From contig NC_012873.2 of assembly GCF_000003195.3 (NCBI RefSeq), positions 28,366,385 to 28,430,384 of the forward strand: 64,000 nt of DNA. Direction: 5' to 3'. This document shows, in pieces, positions 1 to 11,800 of the stretch; the first letter of the stretch is position 1; each line of letters opens with the position of its first letter. The position numbers and the translations under genes were made by a program. Below the pieces are notes generated by a model. The model ran no database searches. It saw nothing but the letters and a program-made list of their open reading frames with translations, and was not told the origin of the DNA. Source of the stretch: Sorghum bicolor. Taxonomy: Eukaryota > Streptophyta > Magnoliopsida > Poales > Poaceae.

Positions 1-1604
1 CGAAGGCCAGGAAGGCAGCCAGGAGGTGGAGGTCCAGCAAGCCGGACTCGAGGAGCCCGAAGAAGAAGTTGAGTGCCCGAATCACGAGCCGGCATCGTTC
101 GTGAAAGGCAAGCCCCGGAGCATTTTAAGCCTCCTCTATTTTCGAAAGTTTACTTAATACGTTATATCTATTGATGCATTACGTATAGGAGTTGTGATGA
201 AAATGTTGCTGCATTCTACTCTATCCTTGTCCAGATAACTCACCCTCCCTGGTTGTAGAGTTAGGTCCGAGTAGCAGCTTAGCTATGCTTTAATCGGTAG
301 AAGTCGGGTGATATCCTGTCATCCGCGCGATATAGGGTTGTGTCGGGTCACGATGGTCTATATGTGCTATCGTGGATGGAACCTGATTAAATTGACTTAA
401 GCCGGGCGGAGTTTTGCAAGATTGTAGTAACTCCGTCTGTGGCAGCTAAGGACCGATCGTTGTACGTCCTCTTGTCATGTTGAACGCATGCCTGACACTT
501 AGTTGGCCGGATAACTCGTTCCGACCGCGAAGCCGAGTAGTACGACTCAGGACGGAAGACCGGCAAGTATAAAGTGCGCACTACCGGAGGAAGTGCGGTG
601 TGCGGGGGACCATTGGCGTAAGTCCAAAGGCAGGTGAGTTAAAATTCCTGACCTCCCTGGCAGAGTGGTAGCCCTGGGAGTGCGGCGCTGATCGGAGCCG
701 CGATTCCTGAGTTGTGCCAAAGGTGACCCGTTGGCTCTCCGGCAGGGGATGCTTGGGTGAGTGCTAGGAATAAACCTCCAGCTGGATAGGAATTCGATTC
801 GAATCGCCGTCTCTCCCGGTTAGTGAGAACTTGACAGAGCAGCGACAAACGTAGCATTCACTAATGAATTTGGTTCATGATAATGATGATAGCAAGAAGA
901 ACATATGACGAATTTGATATGGTTAATATTGTTTGTAATAATCAAGTGATGTGTTGTAGTACAGGTGCTAATCTAGTGGTAGGCTGATGATAAATAAATA
1001 TGATGCTCTTAAAATGACTTAGTGGTAAGTTAAGCTTTTGGCAAAATGTGAGTCAACCAGCTCCACTTAAAATTTAGCCTTGCATGATCCTTGGTGTCTT
1101 TTATGTTTTACTAGACGGGTAAGTCTAGTTGAGTACATCCTCGTACTCAGGGTTTATTCCCACCTGTTGCAGATGATATCTTCTATGACGGTTTCTGCAA
1201 GACCTGTCTCCATCCCGCTGGGGATGAGGACTAACCGTTGGGCACGGTTCTCTAATCTTCTCGTCTATGATGCTTTTGGAAGGATGGCATAGACTCTGGT
1301 AGTAACAAACTGGTGAACTGAACTTTAAACGGATGTGTGTAACTATTTTGCTTCCGCTACTTCAAACTTGGGTTGTAATAACTTAATGACTCCGATGTGG
1401 TGCCGCTTCGTCGGCAATGAATGACTATGTAACATTTGTTGTGTTTATGTTGAACTATTACGATCTTGGTTTGTTGCGGGTTGGTTTGAAGTCCTTCGTG
1501 ATTTCGATTGACTACCGGGATTATATGGGCTCAAGTTTAGAAACTTGATTGTTTGACGATCGTTTCTGCACTTGAACTCTTATAATTTGGTCGGTTCTGT
1601 GACA
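1..1604 (+). mobile_element. Partial long LTR (family A, Tekay/Del-like), 3' part
   Basis: This stretch matches the 3' third of the LTRs at 37449-42024 and 48695-53269 almost base for base; position 1 aligns near 40421. It ends with the same terminal TGTGACA at 1598-1604. It differs from the two other copies by scattered substitutions, for example around 960-1060, so it is an older or independent insertion of the same family. The 5' part lies outside the window. No TSD can be judged on this side because the sequence continues into a primer-binding-site remnant and not into clean satellite. Confidence 0.9.
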
Positions 1605-1613
1605 GCTGGCATC
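1605..1613 (+). other. Primer-binding-site remnant fused to satellite
   Basis: Directly after the LTR end the bases GCTGGCATCGG are the same as those after the 5' LTR of the complete element (42025-42035). From about 1614 the sequence is satellite (GGTGCAAGATAG). The element leader reads CGGAGCAAG and the satellite reads CGGTGCAAG, so the junction lies in shared sequence and its exact base cannot be fixed. Confidence 0.8.
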
Positions 1614-4600
1614 GGTGCAAGATAGTTACATGGTTTGTGCCCAGTGCACCATTGGCTCAGAAATCGTTGTCGAAGTTCCCGATGGTACTCCTAGGTGAAG
1701 AGGCTCAAGGGAAAGCTCGGTTCGATCTGTTTGGGGATAGTGCTAATCTTGATGAAAGATAGGTGTATGGTTTGCATGGAACATACCATATTCTCAGAAA
1801 TCAATTTGGACGCACCCGATAGAACTCCTAGATCATGTGTGTCATATGGAATCTTGCTTCAATCTGGTTGGAGACAGTTTAGGTGCAAGATTGGTGCATG
1901 GTTTGCGCATAATGCACCATAGGCTCGGAAACCATTATGGAAGCACCCGATAATACTCCTAGGTGAAGAGGCTCAAGTGGAAGGTCGATTCGATCTATTT
2001 GGAGATAGAGCTAATCTTGATGCAAGATAGGTGCACAGTTTGCATGGAACAAACCATATGCTAAGAAATCCATTTGGATGCATCCCAATAGAACTCCTAG
2101 ATGACATGTGTCATATGGAATCTCGCTTTGGTCTATTTAGAGACAGAGTTAGTTTTGGTGCAAGATAGGTACACAGTTTACGCCTAATGCATCATAGGCT
2201 AAGAAACCATTTTGGATGCACTCGATGATACTCCTAGGTAAAGGGGGTCAAGTGGAAGCTCAGGTTGCTTTGTTTGGATATAGTGCTAATCTTGATGCAA
2301 GATAGGTGCACGAATTGCATTGAACGTACCATATGCTTAGAAATATATTTGGAAGCATCAAATAGAACTCCTAGATGATGTGTGTCATATAGAATCTCAC
2401 TTCGGTCTCTTTGGAGATAGTGTTAGTTTCGGTGCAAGATAGGTGCATGGTTTGTGCCAAATGCACCATAGGCTAAGAAACTATTTTGGACGCACGCGAT
2501 GGTACTCCTTGTTGAAGAGGCTCATGTGGAATCTTGGTTCTGTTTGTTTGGAGATAGTTCTAATCTTGATGCAAGATAGGTGCATGGTTTGCATGGAACA
2601 TACCATATGCTCAGAAATCAATTTGGACACACCCGATGGAATTGTAGATGCACCCGATGGAACTACTAGATGAAGTGTATCATATGGAATCTCGCTTCGG
2701 TCCGGTTGGAGATAGTATTAGTTTTGGTGCAAGATAGTTACATGGTTTGTGCCCAGTGCACCATTGGCTCAGAAATCGTTGTGGAAGTTCCCGATGGTAC
2801 TCCTAGGTGAAGAGGCTCAAGGGAAAGCTCGGTTCGATCTGTTTGGGGATAGTGCTAATCTTGATGAAAGATAGGTGTACGGTTTGCATGGAACATACCA
2901 TATTCTCATAAATCAATTTGGACGCACCCGATAGAACTCCTAGATCATGTGTGTCATATGGAATCTTGCTTCAATCTGGTTGGAGACAGTTTAGGTGCAA
3001 GATTGGTGCATGGTTTGCGCATAATGCACCATAGGCTCGGAAACCATTATGGAAGCACCCGATAATACTCCTAGGTGAAGAGGCTCAAGTGAAAGGTCAG
3101 TTCGATCTATTTGGACATAGAGATAATCTTGATGCAAGATAGGTGCATGGTTTGCATGGAACAAACCATATGCTAAGAAATCCATTTGGATGCATCCCAA
3201 TAGAACTCCTAGATGACATGTGTCATATAGAATCTCGCTTTGGTCTATTTGGAGACAGAGTTAGTTTTAGTGCAAGATAGGTACACAGTTTGCGCCTAAT
3301 GCATCATAGGCTAAGAAACCATTTTGGATGCACTTGATGATACTCCTGGGTAAAGGGGCTCAAGTGGAAGCTCAGTTTGCTTTGTTTGGAGATAGTGCTA
3401 ATCTTGACGCAAGATAGGCGCACGAATTGCATCGAACGTACCATATCCTTAGAAATAGATTTGGAAGCACCAAATAGAACTCCTAGATGATGTGTGTCAT
3501 ATAGAATCTCACATCGGTCTCTTTGGAGATAGTGTTAGTTTCGGTGCAAGATAGGTACATGGTTTGTGCCAAATGCACCATAGGCTAAGAAACTATTTTG
3601 GACGCACGCGATGGTACTCCTTGGTGAAGAGGCTCATGTGGAATCTTGGTTCTGTTTGTTTGGAGATAGTTCTAATCTTGATGCAAGATAGGTGCACGGT
3701 TTGCGTTGAACATACCATATATTCAGAAATCAATTTGGACACACCAGATGAAACTGTAGATGCACCCGATAGAACTACTAGATGAAGTGTATCATATGGA
3801 ATCTCGCCTCAGTCCGGTTGGAGATAGTATTAGTTTCGGTGCAAGATAGTTACATGGTTTGTGCCCAGTGCACCATTGGCTCAGAAATCGTTGTGGAAGT
3901 TCCCGATGGTACTCCTAGGTGAAGAGGCAAGGGAAAGCTCGGTTCGATCTGTTTGGAGATAGTGCTAATCTTGATGAAAGATAGGTGTACGGTTTGCATG
4001 GAACACACCATATTCTCAGAAATCAATTTGGACACACCCGATAGAACTCCTAGATCATGTGTGTCATATGGAATCTTGCTTCAATCTGGTTGGAGACAGT
4101 TTAGGTGCAAGATTGGTGCATGGTTTGCGCATAATGCACCATAGGCTCGGAAACCATTATGGAAGCACCCGATAATACTCCTAGGTGAAGAGGCTCAAGT
4201 GGAAGGTCGATTCGATCTATTTGGAGATAGAGCTAATCTTGATGCAGGATAGGTGCACAGTTTGCATGGAACAAACCATATGCTAAGAAATCCATTTGGA
4301 TGCATCCCAATAGAACTCCTAGATGACATGTGTCATATGGAATCTCGCTTTGGTCTATTTAGAGACAGAGTTAGTTTTGGTGCAAGATAGGTACACAGTT
4401 TACGCCTAATGCATCATAGGCTAAGAAACCATTTTGGATGCACTCGATGATACTCCTAGGTAAAGGGGGTCAAGTGGAAGCTCAGGTTGCTTTGTTTGGA
4501 GATAGTGCTAATCTTGATGCAAGATAGGTGCACGAATTGCATTGAACGTACCATATGCTTAGAAATATATTTGGAAGCATCAAATAGAACTCCTAGATGA

Positions 4601-5776
4601 TGTGTGTCATATAGAATCTCACTTCGGTCTCTTTGGAGAATGTGTTAGTTTCGGTGCAAGATAGGTGCATGGTTTGTGCCAAATGCACCATAGGCTAAAA
4701 AACTATTTTGGACGCACGCGATGGTACTCCTTGTTGAAGAGGCTCATGTGGAATCTTGGTTCTGTTTGTTTGGAGATAGTTCTAATCTTGATGCAAGATA
4801 GGTGCACTGTTTGCATGGAACATACCATATGCTCAGAAATCAATTTAGACACACCCGATGGAATTGTAGATGCACCCGATGGAACTACTAGATGAAGTGT
4901 ATCATATGGAATCTCGCTTCGGTCCGGTTGGAGATAGTATTAGTTTCGGTGCGAGATAGTTACATGGTTTGTGCCCAGTGCACCATTGGCTCAGAAATCG
5001 TTGTGGAAGTTCCCGATGGTACTCCTAGGTGAAGAGGCTCAAGGGAAAGCTCGGTTCGATCTGTTTGGGGATAGTGCTAATCTTGATGAAAGATAGGTGT
5101 ACGGTTTGCATGGAACATACCATATTCTCATAAATCCATTTGGACGCACCCGATAGAACTCCTAGATCATGTGTGTCATATGGAATCTTGCTTCAATCTG
5201 GTTGGAGACAGTTTAGGTGCAAGATTGGTGCATGGTTTGCGCATAATGCACCATAGGCTCGGAAACCATTATGGAAGCACCAGATAATACTCTTAGGTGA
5301 AGAGGCTCAAGTGGAAGGTCGATTCGATCTATTTGGAGATAGAGCTAATCTTGATGCAAGATAGGTGCACAGTTTGCATGGAACAAACCATATGCTAAGA
5401 AATCCATTTGGATGCATCCCAATAGAACTCCTAGATGACATGTGTCATATGGAATCTCGCTTTGGTCTATTTAGAGACAGAGTTAGTTTTGGTGCAAGAT
5501 AGGTACACAGTTTACGCCTAATGCATCATAGGCTAAGAAACCATTTTGGATGCACTCGATGATACTCCTAGGTAAAGGGGGTCAAGTGGAAGCTCAGGTT
5601 GCTTTATTTGGAGATAGTGCTAATCTTGATGCAAGATAGGTGCACGAATTGCATTGAACGTACCATATGCTTAGAAATATATTTGGAAGCATCAAATAGA
5701 ACTCCTAGATGATGTGTGTCATATAGAATCTCACTTCGGTCTCTTTGGAGATAGTGTTAGTTTCGGTGCAAGATAG

Positions 5777-6888
5777 GTGCATGGTTTGTGCCAAATGCAC
5801 CATAGGCTAAGAAACTATTTTGGACGCACGCGATGGTACTCCTTGTTGAAGAGGCTCATGTGGAATCTTGGTTCTGTTTGTTTGGAGATAGTTCTAATCT
5901 TGATGCAAGATAGGTGCACGGTTTGCATGGAACATACCATATGCTCAGAAATCAATTTGGACACACCCGATGGAATTGTAGATGCACCCGATGGAACTAC
6001 TAGATGAAGTGTATCATATGGAATCTCGCTTCGGTCCAGTTGGAGATAGTATTAGTTTTGGTGCAAGATAGTTACATGGTTTGTGCCCAGTGCACCATTG
6101 GCTCAGAAATCGTTGTGGAAGTTCCCGATGGTACTCCTAGGTGAAGAGGCTCAAGGGAAAGCTCGGTTCGATCTGTTTGGGGATAGTGCTAATCTTGATG
6201 AAAGATAGGTGTACGGTTTGCATGGAACATACCATATTCTCAGAAATCAATTTGGACGCACCCGATAGAACTCCTAGATCATGTGTGTCATATGGAATCT
6301 TGCTTCAATCTGGTTGGAGACAGTTTAGGTGCAAGATTGGTGCATGGTTTGCGCATAATGCACCATAGGCTCGGAAACCATTATGGAAGCACCCGATAAT
6401 ACTCCTAGGTGAAGAGGCTCAAGTTAAAGGTCGGTTCGATCTATTTGGAGATAGAGATAATCTTGATGCAAGATAGGTGCACAGTTTGCATGGAACAAAC
6501 CATATGCTAAGAAATCCATTTGGATGCATCCCAATAGAACTCCTAGATGACATGTGTCATATGGAATCTCGCTTTGGTCTATTTAGAGACAGAGTTAGTT
6601 TTGGTGCAAGATAGGTACACAGTTTACGCCTAATGCATCATAGGCTAAGAAACCATTTTGGATGCACTCGATGATACTCCTAGGTAAAGGAGGTCAAGTG
6701 GAAGCTCAGGTTGCTTTGTTTGGAGATAGTGCTAATCTTGATGCAAGATAGGTGCACGAATTGCATTGAACGTACCATATGCTTAGAAATATATTTGGAA
6801 GCATCAAATAGAACTCCTAGATGATGTGTGTCATATAGAATCTCACTTCGGTCTCTTTGGAGATAGTGTTAGTTTCGGTGCAAGATAG
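5777..6888. repeat. Representative 1112 bp octameric HOR unit
   Basis: One clean copy of the eight-monomer unit. Its first monomer pair carries a 21-bp internal duplication (GCACCCGATGGAA repeated around 5963-6000), which makes the about 157 bp monomer. A later monomer lacks eight bases before TTTAGGTGCAAG (around 6320), which makes the about 130 bp monomer. These two indels are phase markers that identify equivalent monomers in every copy of block 1 and block 2. Confidence 0.85.
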
Positions 6889-7699
6889 GTGCATGGTTTG
6901 TGCCAAATGCACCATAGGCTAAGAAACTATGTTGGACGCACGCGATGGTACTCCTTGTTGAAGAGGCTCATGTGGAATCTTGGTTCTGTTTGTTTGGAGA
7001 TTGTTCTAATCTTGATGCAAGATAGGTGCACGGTTTGCATGGAACATACCATATGCTCAGAAATCAATTTGGACACACCCGATGGAATTGTAGATGCACC
7101 CGATGGAACTACTAGATGAAGTGTATCATATGGAATCTCGCTTCGGTCCAGTTGGAGATAGTATTAGTTTTGGTGCAAGATAGTTACATGGTTTGTGCCC
7201 AGTGCACCATTGGCTCAGAAATCGTTGTGGAAGTTCCCGATGGTACTCCTAGGTGAAGAGGCTCAAGGGAAAGCTCGGTTCGATCTGTTTGGGGATAGTG
7301 CTAATCTTGATGAAAGATAGGTGTACGGTTTGCATGGAACATACCATATTCTCAGAAATCAATTTGGACGCACCCGATAGAACTCCTAGATCATGTGTGT
7401 CATATGGAATCTTGCTTCAATCTGGTTGGAGACAGTTTAGGTGCAAGATTGGTGCATGGTTTGCGCATAATGCACCATAGGCTCGGAAACCATTATGGAA
7501 GCACCCGATAATACTCCTAGGTGAAGAGGCTCAAGTGAAAGGTCGGTTCGATCTATTTGGAGATAGAGATAATCTTGATGCAAGATAGGTGCATGGTTTG
7601 CATGGAACAAACCATATGCTAAGAAATCCATTTGGATGCATCCCAATAGAACTCCTAGATGCCATGTGTCATATAGAATCTCGCTTTTGTCTATTTGGA

Positions 7700-7704
7700 G
7701 ACAG
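7700..7704. repeat. Target-site duplication GACAG, left copy
   Basis: GACAG directly precedes the TGATG terminus of the solo LTR. The same five bases follow its CATCA end at 8847-8851. Confidence 0.92.
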
Positions 7705-8846
7705 TGATGAGGACATCAACACCAGCGGTACATATCCTAGATCCACCAGCGATACATATCCTACATCCACCAGCGATACATATCCTACATCCTCTCCGAC
7801 ACAACCTATAGCTGGTCCTATTACTCGTGCTCGTGCCCATCAACTCAACCTTCAAGTAAGTTCAGCTTTAAACTCTTGTCAATCATATTTAGACTATGGA
7901 GACACGTGCACTTTGGTGTTGCTCAGGAATAATGGACAAGATCAGCAAGGGAAGGTTCAACTGCATTCAGAATTTGAGGCAACACCAACTTCAAGGGCTG
8001 ATTGCATATGGGAAGAGTGATAACTTAACAAAGGTGATTGGAGATCAGGTCCAAGCCTCCACAACATCCTCTGTCAAGTTACCACGTCGTTTCTAAAGCA
8101 AGGAAACAAAGAGTCCAAACCCAACACGTTTTGGGAGTTGGATTCGGACTGGAAAATAACTCTAATTTGTATGGATCACCACGGCGTCATATGGACTCCA
8201 ACTGGGACGTTCCTATACTTGTTGGAAAGCTCATGAAGTCTACTTTCCAATGGGTCCAACCACATATCTATGCGGCTTATGAGTCGGGCGCAGTCCTTGT
8301 TTTCGTGCCGACACCTTTTTCTGTTTTGGTGCTGCGTCACCCTATTTTGGACCAATGGCCCATGTATCAAGTTGAGTCCATTAGGGACGCATCCTAGGGT
8401 TGGAGGACGACTCTACCACCCCTTTGGTCGTCCTCCCCTCTATTTATTTACATCTAGAGCCGCCATGAACAACTGGGTTTTGATTAGATAAAGTTTAGCC
8501 TTCGCTATTTGCTTGTAAGCGCGCGTGCTGATCCAGCCGCCCGTCTTCTTGTTTTCGAAACCCCACTTCATTAGAGATTGAGTTTGAAACCTTCATTTAC
8601 ATCTGGTAATTTAGTACTTGTTCTACTTGTTCTTGCTGGTTCTTCGATTGCTTGCAGGACGAGTGCCCTAGTGGCCGGGTGTTGCGCTCCACAAGATCGT
8701 GACAGCCATTGGAGGCGGTGTATCGGTTGCTAAGGCGCAGTCTTGAGGGCTGTAGTCGGGCCGTGAACGTCATCTCCATTCACTAATCGAGTTATCCAGC
8801 GCCTCTCATCGAAAGATCAGGCGAAAACCCTAGTGGGTTCACATCA
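7705..8846 (+). mobile_element. Solo LTR of a CRM centromeric retrotransposon
   Basis: The 1142-bp sequence begins TGATGAGGACATCAACACC and ends CATCA. It is collinear with the LTRs of the element at 28164-36946. It is flanked on both sides by GACAG (7700-7704 and 8847-8851), a perfect 5-bp target-site duplication, and satellite continues directly on each side. No internal region is present, so it is a solo LTR left by LTR-LTR recombination. Its first 316 bases keep the open frame that in the full element encodes the integrase C-terminal tail (to the stop at 8018-8020). The short repeat array near its start (ACATATCCTA/GATCCACCAGCG type) differs from that of the other copies. Confidence 0.93.
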
Positions 8847-11800
8847 GACAGAGTTAGTTTTAGTGCAAGATAGGTACACAGTTTGCGCCTAATGCATCAT
8901 AGGCTAAGAAACCATTTTGGATGCACTTGATGATACTCCTGGGTAAAGGGGCTCAAGTGGAAGCTCAGTTTGCTTTGTTTGGAGATAGTGCTATTCTTGA
9001 TGCAAGATAGGCGCACGAATTGCATCGAACGTACCATATCCTTAGAAATATATTTGGAAGCACCAAATAGAACTCCTAGATGATGTGTGTCATATAGAAT
9101 CTCACATCGGTCTCTTTGGAGATAGTGTTAGTTTCGGTGCAAGATAGGTACATGGTTTGTGCCAAATGCACCATAGGCTAAGAAACTATTTTGGACGCAC
9201 GCGATGGTACTCCTTGGTGAAGAGGCTCATGTGGAATCTTGGTTCTATTTGTTTAGAGATAGTTCTAATCTTGATGCAAGATAGGTGCACGGTTTGCATG
9301 GAACATACCATATATTCAGAAATCAATTTGGACACACCAGATGAAACTGTAGATGCACCCGATAGAACTACTAGATGAAGTGTATCATATGGAATCTCGC
9401 CTCAGTCTAGTTAGAGATAGTATTAGTTTCGGTGCAAGATAGGTGCATGGTTTGTGTCCAGTGCACCATAGGCTCAGAAAATCGTTGTGGAAGTTCCCGA
9501 TGGTACTCCTAGGTGAAGAGGCTCAAGGGAAAGCTCGGTTCGATCTGTTTGGGGATAGTGCTAATCTTGATGAAAGATAGGTGTACGGTTTGCATGGAAC
9601 ATACCATATTCTCAGAAATCAATTTGGACGCACCTGATAGAACTCCTAGATCATGTGTGTTATATGGAATCTTGCTTCAATCTGGTTGGAGACAGTTTAG
9701 GTGCAAGATTGGTGCATGGTTGGCGCATAATGCACCATAGGCTCGGAAACCATTATGGAAGCACCCGATAATACTCCTAGGTGAAGAGGCTCAAGTGAAA
9801 GGTCGGTTCGATCTATTTGGACATAGAGATAATCTTGATGCAAGATAGGTGCATGGTTTGCTTGGAACAAACCATATGCTAAGAAATCCATTTGGATGCA
9901 TCCCAATAGAACTTCTAGATGACATGTGTCATATAGAATCTCGCTTTGGTCTATTTGGAGACAGAGTTAGTTTTAGTGCAAGATAGGTACACAGTTTGCG
10001 CCTAATGCATCGTAGGCTAAGAAACCATTTTGGATGCACTTGATGATACTCCTAGATAAAGGGGCTCAAGTGGAAGCTCAGTTTGCTTTGTTTTGAGATA
10101 GTGCTAATCTTGACGCAAGATAGGCGCACGAATTGCATCGAACGTACCATATCCTTAGAAATATATTTGGAAGCACCAAATAGAACTCCTAGATGATGTG
10201 TGTCATATAGAATCTCACATCGGTCTCTTTGGAGATAGTGTTAGTTTCGGTGCAAGATAGGTACACGGTTTGTGCCAAATGCACCATAGGCTAAGAAACT
10301 ATTTTGGACGCACGCGATGGTACTCCTTGTTGAAGAGGCTCATGTGGAATCTTGGTTCTGTTTGTTTGGAGATAGTTCTAATCTTGATGCAAGATAGGTG
10401 CACGGTTTGCATGGAACATACCATATATTCAGAAATCAATTTGGACACACCAGATGAAACTGTAGATGCACCCGATAGAACTACTAGATGAAGTGTATCA
10501 TATGGAATCTCACCTCAGTCTAGTTGGAGATAGTATTAGTTTCGGTGCAAGATAGGTGCATGGTTTGTGTCCAGTGCACCATAGGCTCAGAAACCATTGT
10601 GGAAGTTCCCGATGGTACTCCTAGGTGAAGAGGCTCAAGTGAAAGCTTGGTTCGGTCTGTTTGGAGATAGTGCTAATCTTGATGCAAGATAGGTATACGG
10701 TTTGCCTAGAATATACCATATTCTTGGAAATCAATATGGACGCACCCGATAGAACTCCTAGATCATGTGTGTCATATGGAATCTTGCTTCAATCTATTTT
10801 GAGACAGTTTAGGTGCAAGATTGGTGCATGGTTTGCGCATAATGCACCATAGGCTCGGAAACCATTATGGAAGCTCCCGATAATACTCCTAGGTGAAGAG
10901 GCTCAAGTGGAAGGTCGATTCGATCTATTTGGAGATAGAGCTAATCTTGATGCAAGATAGGTGCACAGTTTGCATGGAACAAACCATATGCTAAGAAATC
11001 CATTTGGATGCATCCCAATAGAACTCCTAGATGACATGTGTCATATGGAAGCTCGCTTTGGTCTATTTAGAGACAGAGTTAGTTTTGGTGCAAGATAGGT
11101 ACACAGTTTATGCCTAATGCATCATAGGCTAAGAAACCATTTTGGATGCACTCGATGATACTCCTAGGTAAAGGGGGTCAAGTGGAAGCTCAGTTTGCTT
11201 TGTTTGGAGATAGTGCTAATCTTGATGCAAGATAGGTGCATGAATTGCATTGAACGTACCATATGCTTAGAAACATATTTGGAAGCATCAAATAGAACTC
11301 CTAGATGATGTGTGTCATATAGAATCTCACTTCGGTCTCTTTGGAGATAGTGTTAGTTTCGGTGCAAGATAGGTGCATGGTTTGTGCCAAATGCACCATA
11401 GGCTAAGAAACTATTTTGGACGCACGCGATGGTACTCCTTGTTGAAGAGGCTCATGTGGAATCTTGGTTCTGTTTGTTTGGAGATAGTTCTAATCTTGAT
11501 GCAAGATAGGTGCACGGTTTGCATGGAACATACCATATGCTCAGAAATCAATTTGGACACACCCGATGGAACTACTAGATGAAGTGTATCATATGGAATC
11601 TCACTTCGGTCCAGTTGGAGATAGTATTAGTTTTGGTGCAAGATAGTTACATGGTTTGTGCCCAGTGCACCATTGGCTCAGAAATCGTTGTGAAAGTTCC
11701 CGATGGTACTCCTAGATGAAGTGGCTCAAGGGAAAGCTCGGTTCGATCTGTTTGGGGATAGTGCTAATCTTGATTAAAGATAGGTGTACGGTTTGCATGG

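Larger units (their letters stand above)
1614..7704. repeat. Centromeric satellite array, 137-138 bp monomers in 8-mer HOR, block 1
   Basis: Tandem monomers all carry the landmarks CAAGATAGGTGCACGG, CATATGGAATCTCGCTT and TTTGGAGATAG. Landmark spacings in one HOR (CAAGAT at about 5769, 5906, 6063, 6201, 6331, 6469, 6607, 6744, 6882) are mostly 137-138 bp, with one monomer of about 157 bp and one of about 130 bp. Whole HOR units recur at 2443, 3555, 4665, 5777 and 6889, which is 1110-1112 bp apart, and are nearly identical to each other. The monomer resembles, from memory, the 137-140 bp centromere satellites of sorghum and sugarcane; that identity is recall and not a search. Open frames of 60-76 codons recur at HOR spacing but follow the repeat and are not genes. 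Confidence 0.92.

Noticed and set aside
1614..7704. CRISPR-like array
   Set aside because: Whole monomers are repeated head to tail with no unique spacers, and the organism is a plant.
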